DNA from: Rhizobiales bacterium 32-66-11
Lineage (GTDB): Bacteria > Pseudomonadota > Alphaproteobacteria > Rhizobiales > Xanthobacteraceae
Length of the DNA stretch: 33,497 nt
Assembly (NCBI GenBank): GCA_002304505.1
Contig: NCEH01000061.1
Coordinates: forward strand, 1-33,497
Direction of reading: 5' to 3'
The notes beneath the pieces were generated by a model. The model saw nothing but the letters and a program-made list of their open reading frames with translations, had not been told where the DNA came from and ran no database searches. Below are positions 25,605 through 33,395 of this stretch, piece by piece. Positions within the stretch are counted from its first letter, which is position 1. The number at the start of each line of letters is the position of its first letter. The position numbers were made by a program, and so were the translations under genes.

Positions 25605-26270
25605 TCAGCCGACGGCGGGAATGTCGAGGCCGGTGATGCGGATGCCCGCGCCCGGCACCTTGTAGCGGCGATTGATGCCGATCAGCACGGAGGTCAGGGC
25701 CTCGGCGGCGGCGGAATTGGCGAGCACGCCGCCGTCGATGCCGCGCGTCGCGACCACGCCGGCCAGAGCGATCACCTGGTCGCGGGCGTCCTTGTCATTG
25801 CCGAACACCAGCACGTCGCAATCCACCTTGCCGCCGCCATGCAGCTTGGTCGCCCCCACATTGTGGAACGCAGAAACCACGCGCACGCCTTCGCCCAGCA
25901 GGCCTTGCGCGATCTGCGCGGCCGAACCCTCGGCGGGCAGCTGGACGGTGGAAACCTTGGGCGGCACCAGAGGCACGGCGGCATCCACCAATATTTTGCC
26001 CTGCACCGCGTCGCGCACGTCCAGCAGCGTGGCTTCGTGGCTTGCGAACGGCACCGCGAGGACGACGATATCGCCGGCGCGCGCCGCGCCCGCATTGTCG
26101 TCGCCGCGGGCTGTTCCGCCGAGGGCGGCTGCGGCCTCGGCGGCTTTTTCCGCGCTGCGCGAGCCGATCACCACCTCATAGCCGGCGGCGGCCCAGGACT
26201 TGGCGAGGCCGGAACCGAGATCGCCCGTTCCCCCGAGGATGGCAATGATGGGCTTGGCGTCGCCGGGCAT
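25605..26270 (-). CDS. npdG: NADPH-dependent F420 reductase (NpdG/FNO)
   Basis: Reductase of 221 residues that exchanges hydride between NADPH and F420, supplying F420H2 to dependent enzymes. The dinucleotide motif ILGGTGDLGSGLA is near residues 10-22 and the NADP phosphate site GSRSAEKA near 36. VVLAVPFASHEATL, LVDAAVPLVPP and SAFHNVGATKL near 138 are as in FNO proteins. The start at 26270 (MPGDAKP) was chosen over 26360, which would add an Arg-rich leader beyond the likely promoter start. It is the first gene of the F420 operon, which shows that the operon both makes the cofactor and reduces it. Confidence 0.92.
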   Translation of the reverse strand: MPGDAKPIIAILGGTGDLGSGLAKSWAAAGYEVVIGSRSAEKAAEAAAALGGTARGDDNAGAARAGDIVVLAVPFASHEATLLDVRDAVQGKILVDAAVPLVPPKVSTVQLPAEGSAAQIAQGLLGEGVRVVSAFHNVGATKLHGGGKVDCDVLVFGNDKDARDQVIALAGVVATRGIDGGVLANSAAAEALTSVLIGINRRYKVPGAGIRITGLDIPAVG

Positions 26271-26365
26271 GGGCAGTGTTCCTGATTTTCGTGTGGAATC
26301 AAATTCTTGGCGGTTTCGCGGACGAATTTTCTGCCGGGGAATTCGATCTCGATAGGGCAAATGGT

Positions 26366-26394
26366 GCTATAAACAGAATGATAAGACAACTCAA
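26366..26394 (-). promoter_or_regulatory. Candidate promoter of the F420 operon
   Basis: On the minus strand TTGAGT (26394-26389) and TATAGC (26371-26366) are separated by exactly 17 bases, in an AT-richer stretch about 95 bases before npdG. The divergent space 26271-26744 holds no gene. It must also contain the promoter of the liv-type binding protein on the plus strand, where a TTGACA at 26557-26562 is seen but no -10 box at normal distance. Confidence 0.5.
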
Positions 26395-26744
26395 TTCTTC
26401 AATCGCCTTTCCGGCCCCGCCGACAGGGCCAGCGAACGGCCGAAAATCCAGAGCCGGCGCCATTTTTCCGGCCTATGACCTTGCCGCTGCGGAGCCCGGC
26501 AAAGCGGATGCGGCAAAAAAATGCTGCGCCCCGCGGAGCGATTGCGCAAGAGAGCCTTGACAGGAGGAGTTTTCCTATCTGATGGTATATAGAATGATTG
26601 ACGCCCGAAGCTGATTTCGGAAAGTCTCCGATCCGCTCGCGCGTCATTCATGCGCGTTATGTGGGCCTTTCGCGCATGTTCATCGCAGCAAGACGATGCC
26701 AGTACTTCAATAACGAAAATAACCCCCTTCAGAGGATAGGTGAT

Positions 26745-27908
26745 ATGGCGAAGCTGAAATCCGGATTTCTGACATCTGCTGCCTGCGCATTGGGATTGTC
26801 GGTGGCATTCGCCTTGCCGGCGGCCGCGCAGGACATTTCCATCGGCGTGAACATGCCGTTGACCGGGGCCTTTGCCGCTTCCGGCAATTTCGTCGCCGAC
26901 GGCGCCAAGCTCGCCGCCGAAGAGATCAATGCCAAGGGTGGCGTGCTCGGCAAGAAGCTCAACCTCATCATCGAGGACAATAAGAGCAACCCAACCGAAG
27001 CCGCCGCCGTCGCCGAGAAGCTGATCGTGCGCGACAAGGTGCCGGTGATGCTCGGGGCCTGGGGCTCCAGCCTGACCCTCGCCGTCATGCCCAAGCTGAT
27101 GCAGTATAACGTGCCGATGGTGGTGGAGACCTCCTCCTCCTCCAAGATCACGGTCCAGGGCAATCCCTACGTGTTCCGCATTTCCGCCCCCTCGTCGCTG
27201 GAAGCGCAGAATTTCGCCAAGGTGATCGACGGCTTCAAGATCAAGAAGGCCGACTTCCTGGTGGTGAACAATGACTGGGGCCGCGGCACCGCCAGCGACT
27301 TCTCGGCCATGTTCAAGGACAAGGGCATCCAGGTCGGCGCGGTCGAGACCATGGACCAGGGCGCGCAGGATCTCAGCGCCCAGCTCGCCAAGATCAAGGC
27401 GTCGGACAGCGATACCCTCATCGTCACCACCGCCGTCGAGCAGCTGACCTTGGTGCTGAAGCAGGCGCAGGCGCTCGGCCTCAACAAGCAGATCATCACC
27501 ACTGGCGGCTCGCAGAGCCCCGACCAGCTGGCCGAGCAGGCCGGCACCGCCGCTAACGGCACCTATCACCTGCTGTTCTTCACCCCCTGGTCGCCCGAAG
27601 CGACGCCCTATCCGGAGCGCGCCAAGGCGTTCGTGGAAGCCTGGAAGAAGAAGGGCTATCCCGCTGCCGGCCTCACCGAGAGCTTCCGTGGCTATGACGG
27701 CATCACTGTGATCGCGGCCGCCATCGCCAAGGCCGGCGCGGCCGACCCGGCCAAGATCACCGAAGCCCTGTGGAAGGTGGAAGTGCCCGGCCTCAACGGC
27801 AAGATCGTGTTCGCCAAGGCGGGCCCCGAGGGACGCGAGAGCGGCCAGAGCAGCCCGGCCACTTATGTGGTGAAGATCGTCAACGGCAAGGTCGAAGTGG
27901 TCCATTGA
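26745..27908 (+). CDS. Liv-type ABC transporter substrate-binding protein
   Basis: Periplasmic binding protein of 387 residues (type 1 fold, leucine/isoleucine/valine-binding family). The ATG at 26745 has AGAGGA upstream. The longer frame from 26598 adds no conserved sequence. A signal peptide is clear (hydrophobic CALGLSVAFALPAAA, cleavage after AAAQ near residue 27). The mature start ISIGVNMPLTGAFAASG and the following DGAKLAAEEINAKGGVLGKK are typical. No partner permease or ATPase adjoins it; the binding-protein-less livHMGF at 9753-13147 is the natural candidate. It lies upstream of the molybdenum hydroxylase genes on the same strand, with a strong hairpin between, which hints that the transported compound is the hydroxylase substrate. 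The ligand is unknown. Confidence 0.92.
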   Translation: MAKLKSGFLTSAACALGLSVAFALPAAAQDISIGVNMPLTGAFAASGNFVADGAKLAAEEINAKGGVLGKKLNLIIEDNKSNPTEAAAVAEKLIVRDKVPVMLGAWGSSLTLAVMPKLMQYNVPMVVETSSSSKITVQGNPYVFRISAPSSLEAQNFAKVIDGFKIKKADFLVVNNDWGRGTASDFSAMFKDKGIQVGAVETMDQGAQDLSAQLAKIKASDSDTLIVTTAVEQLTLVLKQAQALGLNKQIITTGGSQSPDQLAEQAGTAANGTYHLLFFTPWSPEATPYPERAKAFVEAWKKKGYPAAGLTESFRGYDGITVIAAAIAKAGAADPAKITEALWKVEVPGLNGKIVFAKAGPEGRESGQSSPATYVVKIVNGKVEVVH

Positions 27909-27948
27909 TCCGGAAGGGGTGAGATTGACCCCCCATCCCTTTCGGGGG

Positions 27949-27990
27949 CGGGGCATCGACGGGCCAGCGCCTGACACCGTCGATGCCCCG
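27949..27990 (+). terminator. Hairpin after the binding-protein gene
   Basis: A perfect 14-bp stem, CGGGGCATCGACGG (27949-27962) with CCGTCGATGCCCCG (27977-27990) and a 14-base loop, is followed by TCTTTGCT. The stem is very strong but the T-run is poor, so it may attenuate rather than end transcription into the hydroxylase genes, or stabilise the upstream mRNA. Confidence 0.7.
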
Positions 27991-28092
27991 TCTTTGCTGT
28001 CGCGCCCCGGTTGCCGGTGGCATTTCAAAAGCAGAGGCATCCGCCCATCATGGCGCATGCCGCGGGTTTCAAGAGCGACCGGGGAATATGGG

Positions 28093-30444
28093 ATGACGAA
28101 GCAGGGTGTCGGGGCGCGGCTCCCGCGCAAGGAGGACGACCGCTTCCTGCGCGGACGCGGCCAGTTCGTGGCCGATATCCGCCTTCCGGGGTTGAAGGAT
28201 GTCGCGTTCGTGCGCAGCCCGCTCGCCCACGCCCGCATCCACGGCGTCCATATTCCCGATGCCTGTCGCGGCCGCGCCTTCAATGCCACGGACCTGGCGG
28301 GGGTGAAACCGATCCGGGCCGTCACCACCTTGCCGGGCTTCAAGGTTTCCGAGCAATGGCCGCTCGCCACCGACAAGGTGCGCCAGGTGGGCGAACTGCT
28401 CGCCGTGTGCGTCGGTGACACCCGCGCGCAGGCCGAGGATATCGCCGCCGCCATCGAGCTGGACCTCGAGGAACTCCCCGCCGTCCACGACATGGTGAAG
28501 GCCCGCGATCCCGGCAGCGCGCTGGTGCACGAGCATTGGGGCGACAACGTCTTTCTCGAAAGCTTCATGGAAGTGGACATCGAGAAGGCCTTCGATGCCC
28601 CCATCAAGATCACCCGCACCCTCTCCACCGCGCGCCAGAGCATGGCGCCCATGGAGGGGCGCGGGACGGTGGCGCACTGGGACCATCGCAAGGAGCAGCT
28701 CGTTCTCCACACCGGCAGCCAGATGCCGCACATCGTGCGCAACGGCCTTGCCGAATGCCTGGGGCTGAACCAGGAGCAGATCCGCATCATCTCGCCCGAC
28801 GTGGGCGGCGGCTTCGGCTATAAGGGCATCCTGCTGCCGGAAGATATCTGCCTCGGCTGGCTTGCCATGCGCCTCGGCCATCCCGTGCGCTGGATCGAGG
28901 ACCGGCGCGAGAGCCTGACCGCCGGCGCGAACTGCCGCGAGCATCATTATTCCATCACCGCCTATGCCGATCGCGACGGCACGCTGCGGGGCATCGATTG
29001 CGAGGCGATCGTCGATTCCGGCGCCTATTCCTCCTATCCCTTCTCGGCGTGCCTTGAGGCCGCGCAGGTGGTCAGCATCCTGCCCGGCCCGTATGATTTC
29101 CCCGCCTATCGCTGCCGCACCTGGTCGGTGGCTACCAACAAATGCCCGATCCTGCCGTATCGCGGCGTGGCGCGCACCGGCGTGTGCTTCGCGCTCGAAC
29201 TGGTGCTGGACGCCATCGCCCGCGAGATCGGCATGGAGCCGCACGAACTGCGGCTGAAGAACCTCGTGCGGCCAGAGCAGATGCCGTTCGACAACATCAC
29301 CAAGAAGCATTTCGACAGCGGCGATTATCCCCAGGCGCTGAACCGCGCGATCGCCATGTCCCGCCTCGATGAGGTGCGCGCGCGCCAGGCGCAGGGCGAG
29401 GCGGACGGCCGGCTGATCGGCATCGGCCATTCCATCTATTGCGAGCAGGGAGCCCACGGCACCTCGGTCTATTCCGGCTGGGGCATTCCCATGGTGCCTG
29501 GCCACGAACAGGCGACCGCGCGCATGACGCCGGACGGCGGGCTGGAACTGCGCGTGGGCGTGCATTCCCATGGCCAGAGCATGGAAACCACCTTCGCCCA
29601 GGTGGCCCACGAAGTGCTCGGCATCGATACCGCGCGCATCAAGCTGGTGCACGGCGACACCGAATATACCCCTTATTCCACCGGAAGCTGGGGCTCGCGC
29701 TCCATGGTGATGGCCGGTGGCGCGGTGGCCACCGCCTGCAAGGAGGTGGCGCGGCTCGCGGCGCGGATCGGCGCCCATCTGCTCCAGGCGGACCTGGCCG
29801 AAGTGGTGATCAAGGACGGCTTCGCGGTGGCGCCCAGCGGCCAGGTGAGCCTTCAGGAGATCGCCCACACCTGGTATCGCCGCCCGCAGGACCTGCCGGC
29901 CGGCATCGATCCCCACGGCCTTGAATCCACCATCGGCTACAAGCCGGTGCGCGACACCGGCACCTTCTCCTATGCCGCTCATGTGGTTGTCGTGGCGGTG
30001 GATCCCGAACTCGGCGACATCGAGATCCTCGATTATGTGATCGTCGAGGACGGCGGCAAGCTGGTGAATCCCATGGTGGTGGACGGCCAGATCTATGGCG
30101 GCCTCGCCCAGGGCATCGGCACCGCGCTCTATGAGGAGATGCAGTTCGACGCCTCGGGCCAGCCGCTGGCCTCCACCTTCGCGGATTATCTCCTGCCCGG
30201 CCCCACCGAAGTCCCCGAGCCGCGGCTCGACCATATGGAATTCCTCGCCCCCTATACGGAATTCGGGGTGAAGGGCATCGGCGAGGGCGGCGCCATCGCC
30301 CCGCCCGCCGCCATCGGCAATGCGGTGAACGATGCGCTGAAGGGCATCGGCGCCGAGCTGCTGCATTCGCCCATCACGCCGCGCCGCGTCCTGGAAGCCA
30401 TCGAGGCGGCCAAGGTCGCCAAACTCGCCGGGAGCGTGGCATGA
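28093..30444 (+). CDS. Xanthine dehydrogenase/CoxL-family molybdenum-binding large subunit
   Basis: Catalytic subunit of 783 residues of a molybdenum hydroxylase. The start at 28093 has GGGGA upstream; the longer open frame to 27919 runs through the hairpin. VGGGFGYKG at residues 237-245 is the molybdopterin-binding loop, and the catalytic glutamate is Glu731 in GIGEGGAIAPP. The active-site loop reads LPYRGVARTG (Pro355-Gly358), not the AYRCSF of true aerobic CO dehydrogenase, so CO oxidation is unlikely. An organic substrate such as an N-heterocycle or aldehyde is expected. Gene order is large, FAD, iron-sulfur with 4-base overlaps, indicating one complex. The substrate is not known. Confidence 0.92.
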   Translation: MTKQGVGARLPRKEDDRFLRGRGQFVADIRLPGLKDVAFVRSPLAHARIHGVHIPDACRGRAFNATDLAGVKPIRAVTTLPGFKVSEQWPLATDKVRQVGELLAVCVGDTRAQAEDIAAAIELDLEELPAVHDMVKARDPGSALVHEHWGDNVFLESFMEVDIEKAFDAPIKITRTLSTARQSMAPMEGRGTVAHWDHRKEQLVLHTGSQMPHIVRNGLAECLGLNQEQIRIISPDVGGGFGYKGILLPEDICLGWLAMRLGHPVRWIEDRRESLTAGANCREHHYSITAYADRDGTLRGIDCEAIVDSGAYSSYPFSACLEAAQVVSILPGPYDFPAYRCRTWSVATNKCPILPYRGVARTGVCFALELVLDAIAREIGMEPHELRLKNLVRPEQMPFDNITKKHFDSGDYPQALNRAIAMSRLDEVRARQAQGEADGRLIGIGHSIYCEQGAHGTSVYSGWGIPMVPGHEQATARMTPDGGLELRVGVHSHGQSMETTFAQVAHEVLGIDTARIKLVHGDTEYTPYSTGSWGSRSMVMAGGAVATACKEVARLAARIGAHLLQADLAEVVIKDGFAVAPSGQVSLQEIAHTWYRRPQDLPAGIDPHGLESTIGYKPVRDTGTFSYAAHVVVVAVDPELGDIEILDYVIVEDGGKLVNPMVVDGQIYGGLAQGIGTALYEEMQFDASGQPLASTFADYLLPGPTEVPEPRLDHMEFLAPYTEFGVKGIGEGGAIAPPAAIGNAVNDALKGIGAELLHSPITPRRVLEAIEAAKVAKLAGSVA

Positions 30445-31259
30445 AGCCCGTCCGTTTCGATTATGAGCGCCCGGTCGAGATCGGCGCCGCGCTCGCCCTG
30501 ATGCAGGACGAGGGGCGGGTGGTGAAGATCATCGCCGGCGGCCAGTCGCTCGGCCCCATGCTGAACATGCGCCTCGTGCAGCCGGAACTGCTGGTGGATA
30601 TCACCGCCATTCCCGCCTTGAAGCGCATCGAGGACACCGGCAGCGATCTGATCGTCGGGGCCTGCGTGACCCATGCCGATTTCGAGGACCGCCGCGTGCC
30701 GGATGTCACCGCTGGCGCTTTGGCGGGGGTGGCGCGCGGCATCGCCTATCGCGCGGTGCGCAACCGCGGCACGGTGGGCGGCAGCCTGACCCATGCGGAC
30801 CCTTCCGCCGACTGGATTTCCATTCTCTCCGCCGTGGGCGCGCGGGTGATTCTGCGGTCGGCCTCGGGCGTGCGCGAGGTGGCGGTGGAGGATTACATGC
30901 TCGGCGCGCTCGCCGCCGATCTCAATCCCGGCGAATTGCTGGAGGCGGTGCGCATTCCCAAATGCAGCGCCTCGGCCCGCTGGGGCTATTTCAAGAGCTG
31001 CCGCAAGACCGGCGAGTTCGCCCACGCCATCGGCGCGGTGCTGGTGGATCCCGACCGCGGCGTGTTCCGCGCCGTGATGGGGGCGACCGAAACGCGGCCC
31101 ATCCTCGTTATCGATCGCGCGGCGCTGTTCGGCGCCTCGGGCTTTTCGACGGGCGCGGCGGAAGAGGTGGCGCAGGCCGCCGGCATGGGCGATCTGCTGG
31201 ATCGCCGGACACACGCGGTGGCGCTGCGCCGCGCATTCGAGCAGGCGGACGCGGCATGA
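30441..31259 (+). CDS. FAD-binding (CoxM-like) subunit of the molybdenum hydroxylase
   Basis: Flavoprotein subunit of 272 residues that passes electrons from the iron-sulfur clusters to an acceptor. AGGQSLGPMLNMR near residues 32-44 and NRGTVGGSLTHADPSAD near 107-123 are the two FAD-binding signatures of the CoxM/XDH medium subunit. The C-terminal CO_deh_flav_C-type domain starts near 170. It overlaps both neighbours by 4 bases, so the three subunits are made together. Confidence 0.93.
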   Translation: MKPVRFDYERPVEIGAALALMQDEGRVVKIIAGGQSLGPMLNMRLVQPELLVDITAIPALKRIEDTGSDLIVGACVTHADFEDRRVPDVTAGALAGVARGIAYRAVRNRGTVGGSLTHADPSADWISILSAVGARVILRSASGVREVAVEDYMLGALAADLNPGELLEAVRIPKCSASARWGYFKSCRKTGEFAHAIGAVLVDPDRGVFRAVMGATETRPILVIDRAALFGASGFSTGAAEEVAQAAGMGDLLDRRTHAVALRRAFEQADAA

Positions 31260-32467
31260 GCATGGTTTCCCTCACCGTCAATTCCCGCCCGCTGCGCGCG
31301 GATGTGGAGCCGCGCACCAATCTCGCCGATTTCCTGCGCGATTCCCATGATCTGACCGGGACCCATCTCGGCTGCGAGCACGGGGTGTGCGGCGCCTGTA
31401 CCGTCATCGTGGACGGCGAGCCGGTGCGCTCCTGCATCACCTATGCGGTAGCGTGCGAGAATGCGCAGGTCACCACCATCGAGGGGCTCAATGACGACGA
31501 GGTGGCGGGCGAATTGCGGGCCGCCTTCACGCGCGAACACGGCCTTCAATGCGGCTATTGCACGCCCGGCATGATCGTTTCCGCGCGCGACGTTGTGCTT
31601 CGCATGCCCGACGCCAGCGAGCACGAGATCCGCGTCGCCATGAGCGGAAACCTGTGCCGCTGCACCGGCTATGTGGGCATTGTGCGGGCGATCCGCTCGG
31701 TGATCGTGGAGCGCAAGGCGCGCGGCGCGGCGCCCCGTGCCGATCTGCGCACCGCCCTCGGGCCGGTCGGCTCCGGCCATGCGGGCGCCTTTGCCGGTGG
31801 CGCGGACAAGACCGCCGATGCGCCGCCCGCCAGGATCGCGTCGCCGGTTTCGCGCGCGGCGACGCCGCGTGAAACTGCCAAGCTTGATGCCGATTTTGTC
31901 CCGCAGACCAGCTTTCCGCAAAGCTTCGTGGTCGCCCATCCCGTGGATGTGGTGTGGGATTTCTTCGGCCGTGTGGACGAGGTCGCCGCCTGCCTGCCGG
32001 GCGCGTCGCTTGTGGGCACGCCGACGCCGGAGCATGTGGAAGGGCAGATCCGCGTGAAGGTCGGCCCCATGGTCGCGGAATTCCAGGGCGTGGCGGACAT
32101 CTCGCGCGACGATGCCCGGCACGCCGGGCGCATCTCCGGCAGCGGGCGCGATACGCGCAGCAATTCGGCGACGCGCGGGCTCATCGGCTACACGCTGACG
32201 CCGGTCGAGGACGGCCGGGCGACGCGCGTGGACGTGAGCATCGGCTATACACTGACCGGCATGCTGGCCCAGTTCGGCCGTTCCGGCCTCGTGCAGGATA
32301 TCGCCGGGCGGCTGGTTTCGGCGTTCGTGCAGAATCTGGAAGCGCGGCTCGGCCAGGGCGAGGGCGCACCCGCGGCGCCGGTGGTGACGGAGCTTAACGC
32401 GGGGTCGCTGGTGTATTCGGTGATCGTGTCGCGGCTGAAAGAGCTATGGCGCAAAATAGCGGGATAA
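31256..32467 (+). CDS. [2Fe-2S] small subunit (CoxS-like) fused to a CoxG/SRPBCC domain
   Basis: Fusion protein of 403 residues. Residues 1-155 are a normal CoxS-type subunit: plant-type cluster Cys40, 45, 48 and 60 (CEHGVCGAC) and the second cluster Cys99, 102, 134 and 136 (CGYC, LCRC). A flexible Ala/Gly/Pro-rich linker spans about 156-212. Residues about 216-365 form a CoxG-like SRPBCC domain (PVDVVWDFF, ACLPGASLVG, VGPMVAEFQG, SGSGRDTRSNS). A proline-containing linker then leads to a short amphipathic helix at the C-terminus (VYSVIVSRLKELW). In CO dehydrogenase systems CoxG is separate and helps bind the enzyme to the membrane; fusion here would fix the hydroxylase to a membrane or quinone partner. 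Normal small subunits are about 160 residues. Confidence 0.9.
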   Translation: MSMVSLTVNSRPLRADVEPRTNLADFLRDSHDLTGTHLGCEHGVCGACTVIVDGEPVRSCITYAVACENAQVTTIEGLNDDEVAGELRAAFTREHGLQCGYCTPGMIVSARDVVLRMPDASEHEIRVAMSGNLCRCTGYVGIVRAIRSVIVERKARGAAPRADLRTALGPVGSGHAGAFAGGADKTADAPPARIASPVSRAATPRETAKLDADFVPQTSFPQSFVVAHPVDVVWDFFGRVDEVAACLPGASLVGTPTPEHVEGQIRVKVGPMVAEFQGVADISRDDARHAGRISGSGRDTRSNSATRGLIGYTLTPVEDGRATRVDVSIGYTLTGMLAQFGRSGLVQDIAGRLVSAFVQNLEARLGQGEGAPAAPVVTELNAGSLVYSVIVSRLKELWRKIAG

Positions 32468-32476
32468 GACGGGACC

Positions 32477-32499
32477 GGCGGCTGGTGGAAAAAGCCGCC
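32477..32499 (+). terminator. Weak hairpin between convergent genes
   Basis: GGCGGCT (32477-32483) and AGCCGCC (32493-32499) enclose a 9-base loop. It lies between the hydroxylase operon stop (32467) and the stop of the Lrp-type gene (32515). No T-run follows on either strand, so it is only a possible terminator. Confidence 0.35.
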
Positions 32500-32514
32500 A
32501 AGATCCTTCCGTCC

Positions 32515-33006
32515 TCACCGTTCCAGCGGCACGGTGAGTCCGATTTTGACCCGGTCCATCACGACAAGCGTGCGAAATCGCTTGATATTGCTGTTCTCGA
32601 AGAACAAGCGGCGGGTGAGATCTTCATAATCCGCCATGGTCGGGACGGTGACGATCAGCACGAAGTCTGCGTCTCCGGTAACATAATAGCATTGCTGCAC
32701 TTCCGGGCAGCGGACGAAATTGGCCTTGGCGGCGTCCACGAGATCGATGCGCTCGCTTTCCACCACGACTTCCACCACCAGGGTCAGCGGCTGGCCGACG
32801 CGGGCGGGGTTGAGGATGGTGACGTCGCCGGCGATCACGCCGGTTTCGCGCATCCGCTTGATGCGCCGCTGCACAGCGGCCGCCGAGAGGTTCACACGCT
32901 CACCAATGGTGCGCTGGGGTGTGGTGTTGTCCTTTTGAAGAATAGTAAGTATGGCGAGGTCGAAGGCATCCAGATCTGCGCGTTGGTTGGACAGAGAAGA
33001 AGCCAT
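32515..33006 (-). CDS. Lrp/AsnC-family transcriptional regulator
   Basis: Regulator of 163 residues from the ATG at 33006 (MASSLSNQ). A TTG at 33021 could add five residues. The N-terminal helix-turn-helix covers about residues 12-60 (DLAILTILQKDNTT, VNLSAAAVQRRIKRMRE). The C-terminal RAM ligand-binding domain follows (VQQCYYVTGDADFVLIV near 105-121). Such proteins sense amino acids and control their uptake and breakdown, which fits this window. It faces an AT-rich spacer, typical for Lrp-type binding, and is convergent with the hydroxylase genes. Its target genes are not shown by sequence. Confidence 0.92.
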   Translation of the reverse strand: MASSLSNQRADLDAFDLAILTILQKDNTTPQRTIGERVNLSAAAVQRRIKRMRETGVIAGDVTILNPARVGQPLTLVVEVVVESERIDLVDAAKANFVRCPEVQQCYYVTGDADFVLIVTVPTMADYEDLTRRLFFENSNIKRFRTLVVMDRVKIGLTVPLER

Positions 33007-33021
33007 GACACACCAAATCAA

Positions 33022-33395
33022 TTGAACGTCGCATATTCTAATAATATATATATTTATTGTCTATGAGGTGTTTGGTATTTTCTACAATAACGAAATAATA
33101 TATCAGATATACATGATAATATAATAATGTTGCCGAATATAAGTATTAAAAATGGAGGGGCGCTGGTAATTGGCGTAGGTTCTGCCTGCTCCATTGGCTG
33201 CGCATTAATTGTGCACGCGTTCTGGCATCTCGTACGCCTTCGGTAATTCTATGCCCAGCGCGAGAAGATGGGCTAATATGCACAAGTCGCAGGCACTTCC
33301 CGATTCACCTTTGCGCCTCATGGGGTTAAACTGCAATCTCAGGCGTGAAGTGGAGACGGTTTCTGCTCGAACGCCGCCGAGTCTGATGGTCCTTT
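33022..33395. promoter_or_regulatory. AT-rich divergent spacer between the Lrp-type and GntR-type regulator genes
   Basis: No gene is supported. Bases 33030-33150 are strongly AT-rich (runs of AT, TATA and ATAATATA), in sharp contrast to the GC-rich surroundings. They must hold the promoters of two divergent regulators. CTAATAATA at 33038-33046 equals the core of the 19-bp element found upstream of the liv and PLP operons, though the flanks do not match. TATCA-8-TGATA near 33105 is a small inverted repeat. Confidence 0.45.

Noticed and set aside
26557..26591. TTGACA and TATATA as the promoter of the liv-type binding protein
   Set aside because: The spacing is 23 bases, too long for a normal sigma-70-type promoter; no better pair was found.
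26391..30366. Two long minus-strand open frames opposite the binding protein and the hydroxylase large subunit
   Set aside because: They cover clear plus-strand genes and show no recognisable domain.
28093..32467. Labelling the hydroxylase as aerobic CO dehydrogenase (coxLMS)
   Set aside because: The catalytic cysteine loop AYRCSF is replaced by PYRGVA, so the CO-specific active site is absent.
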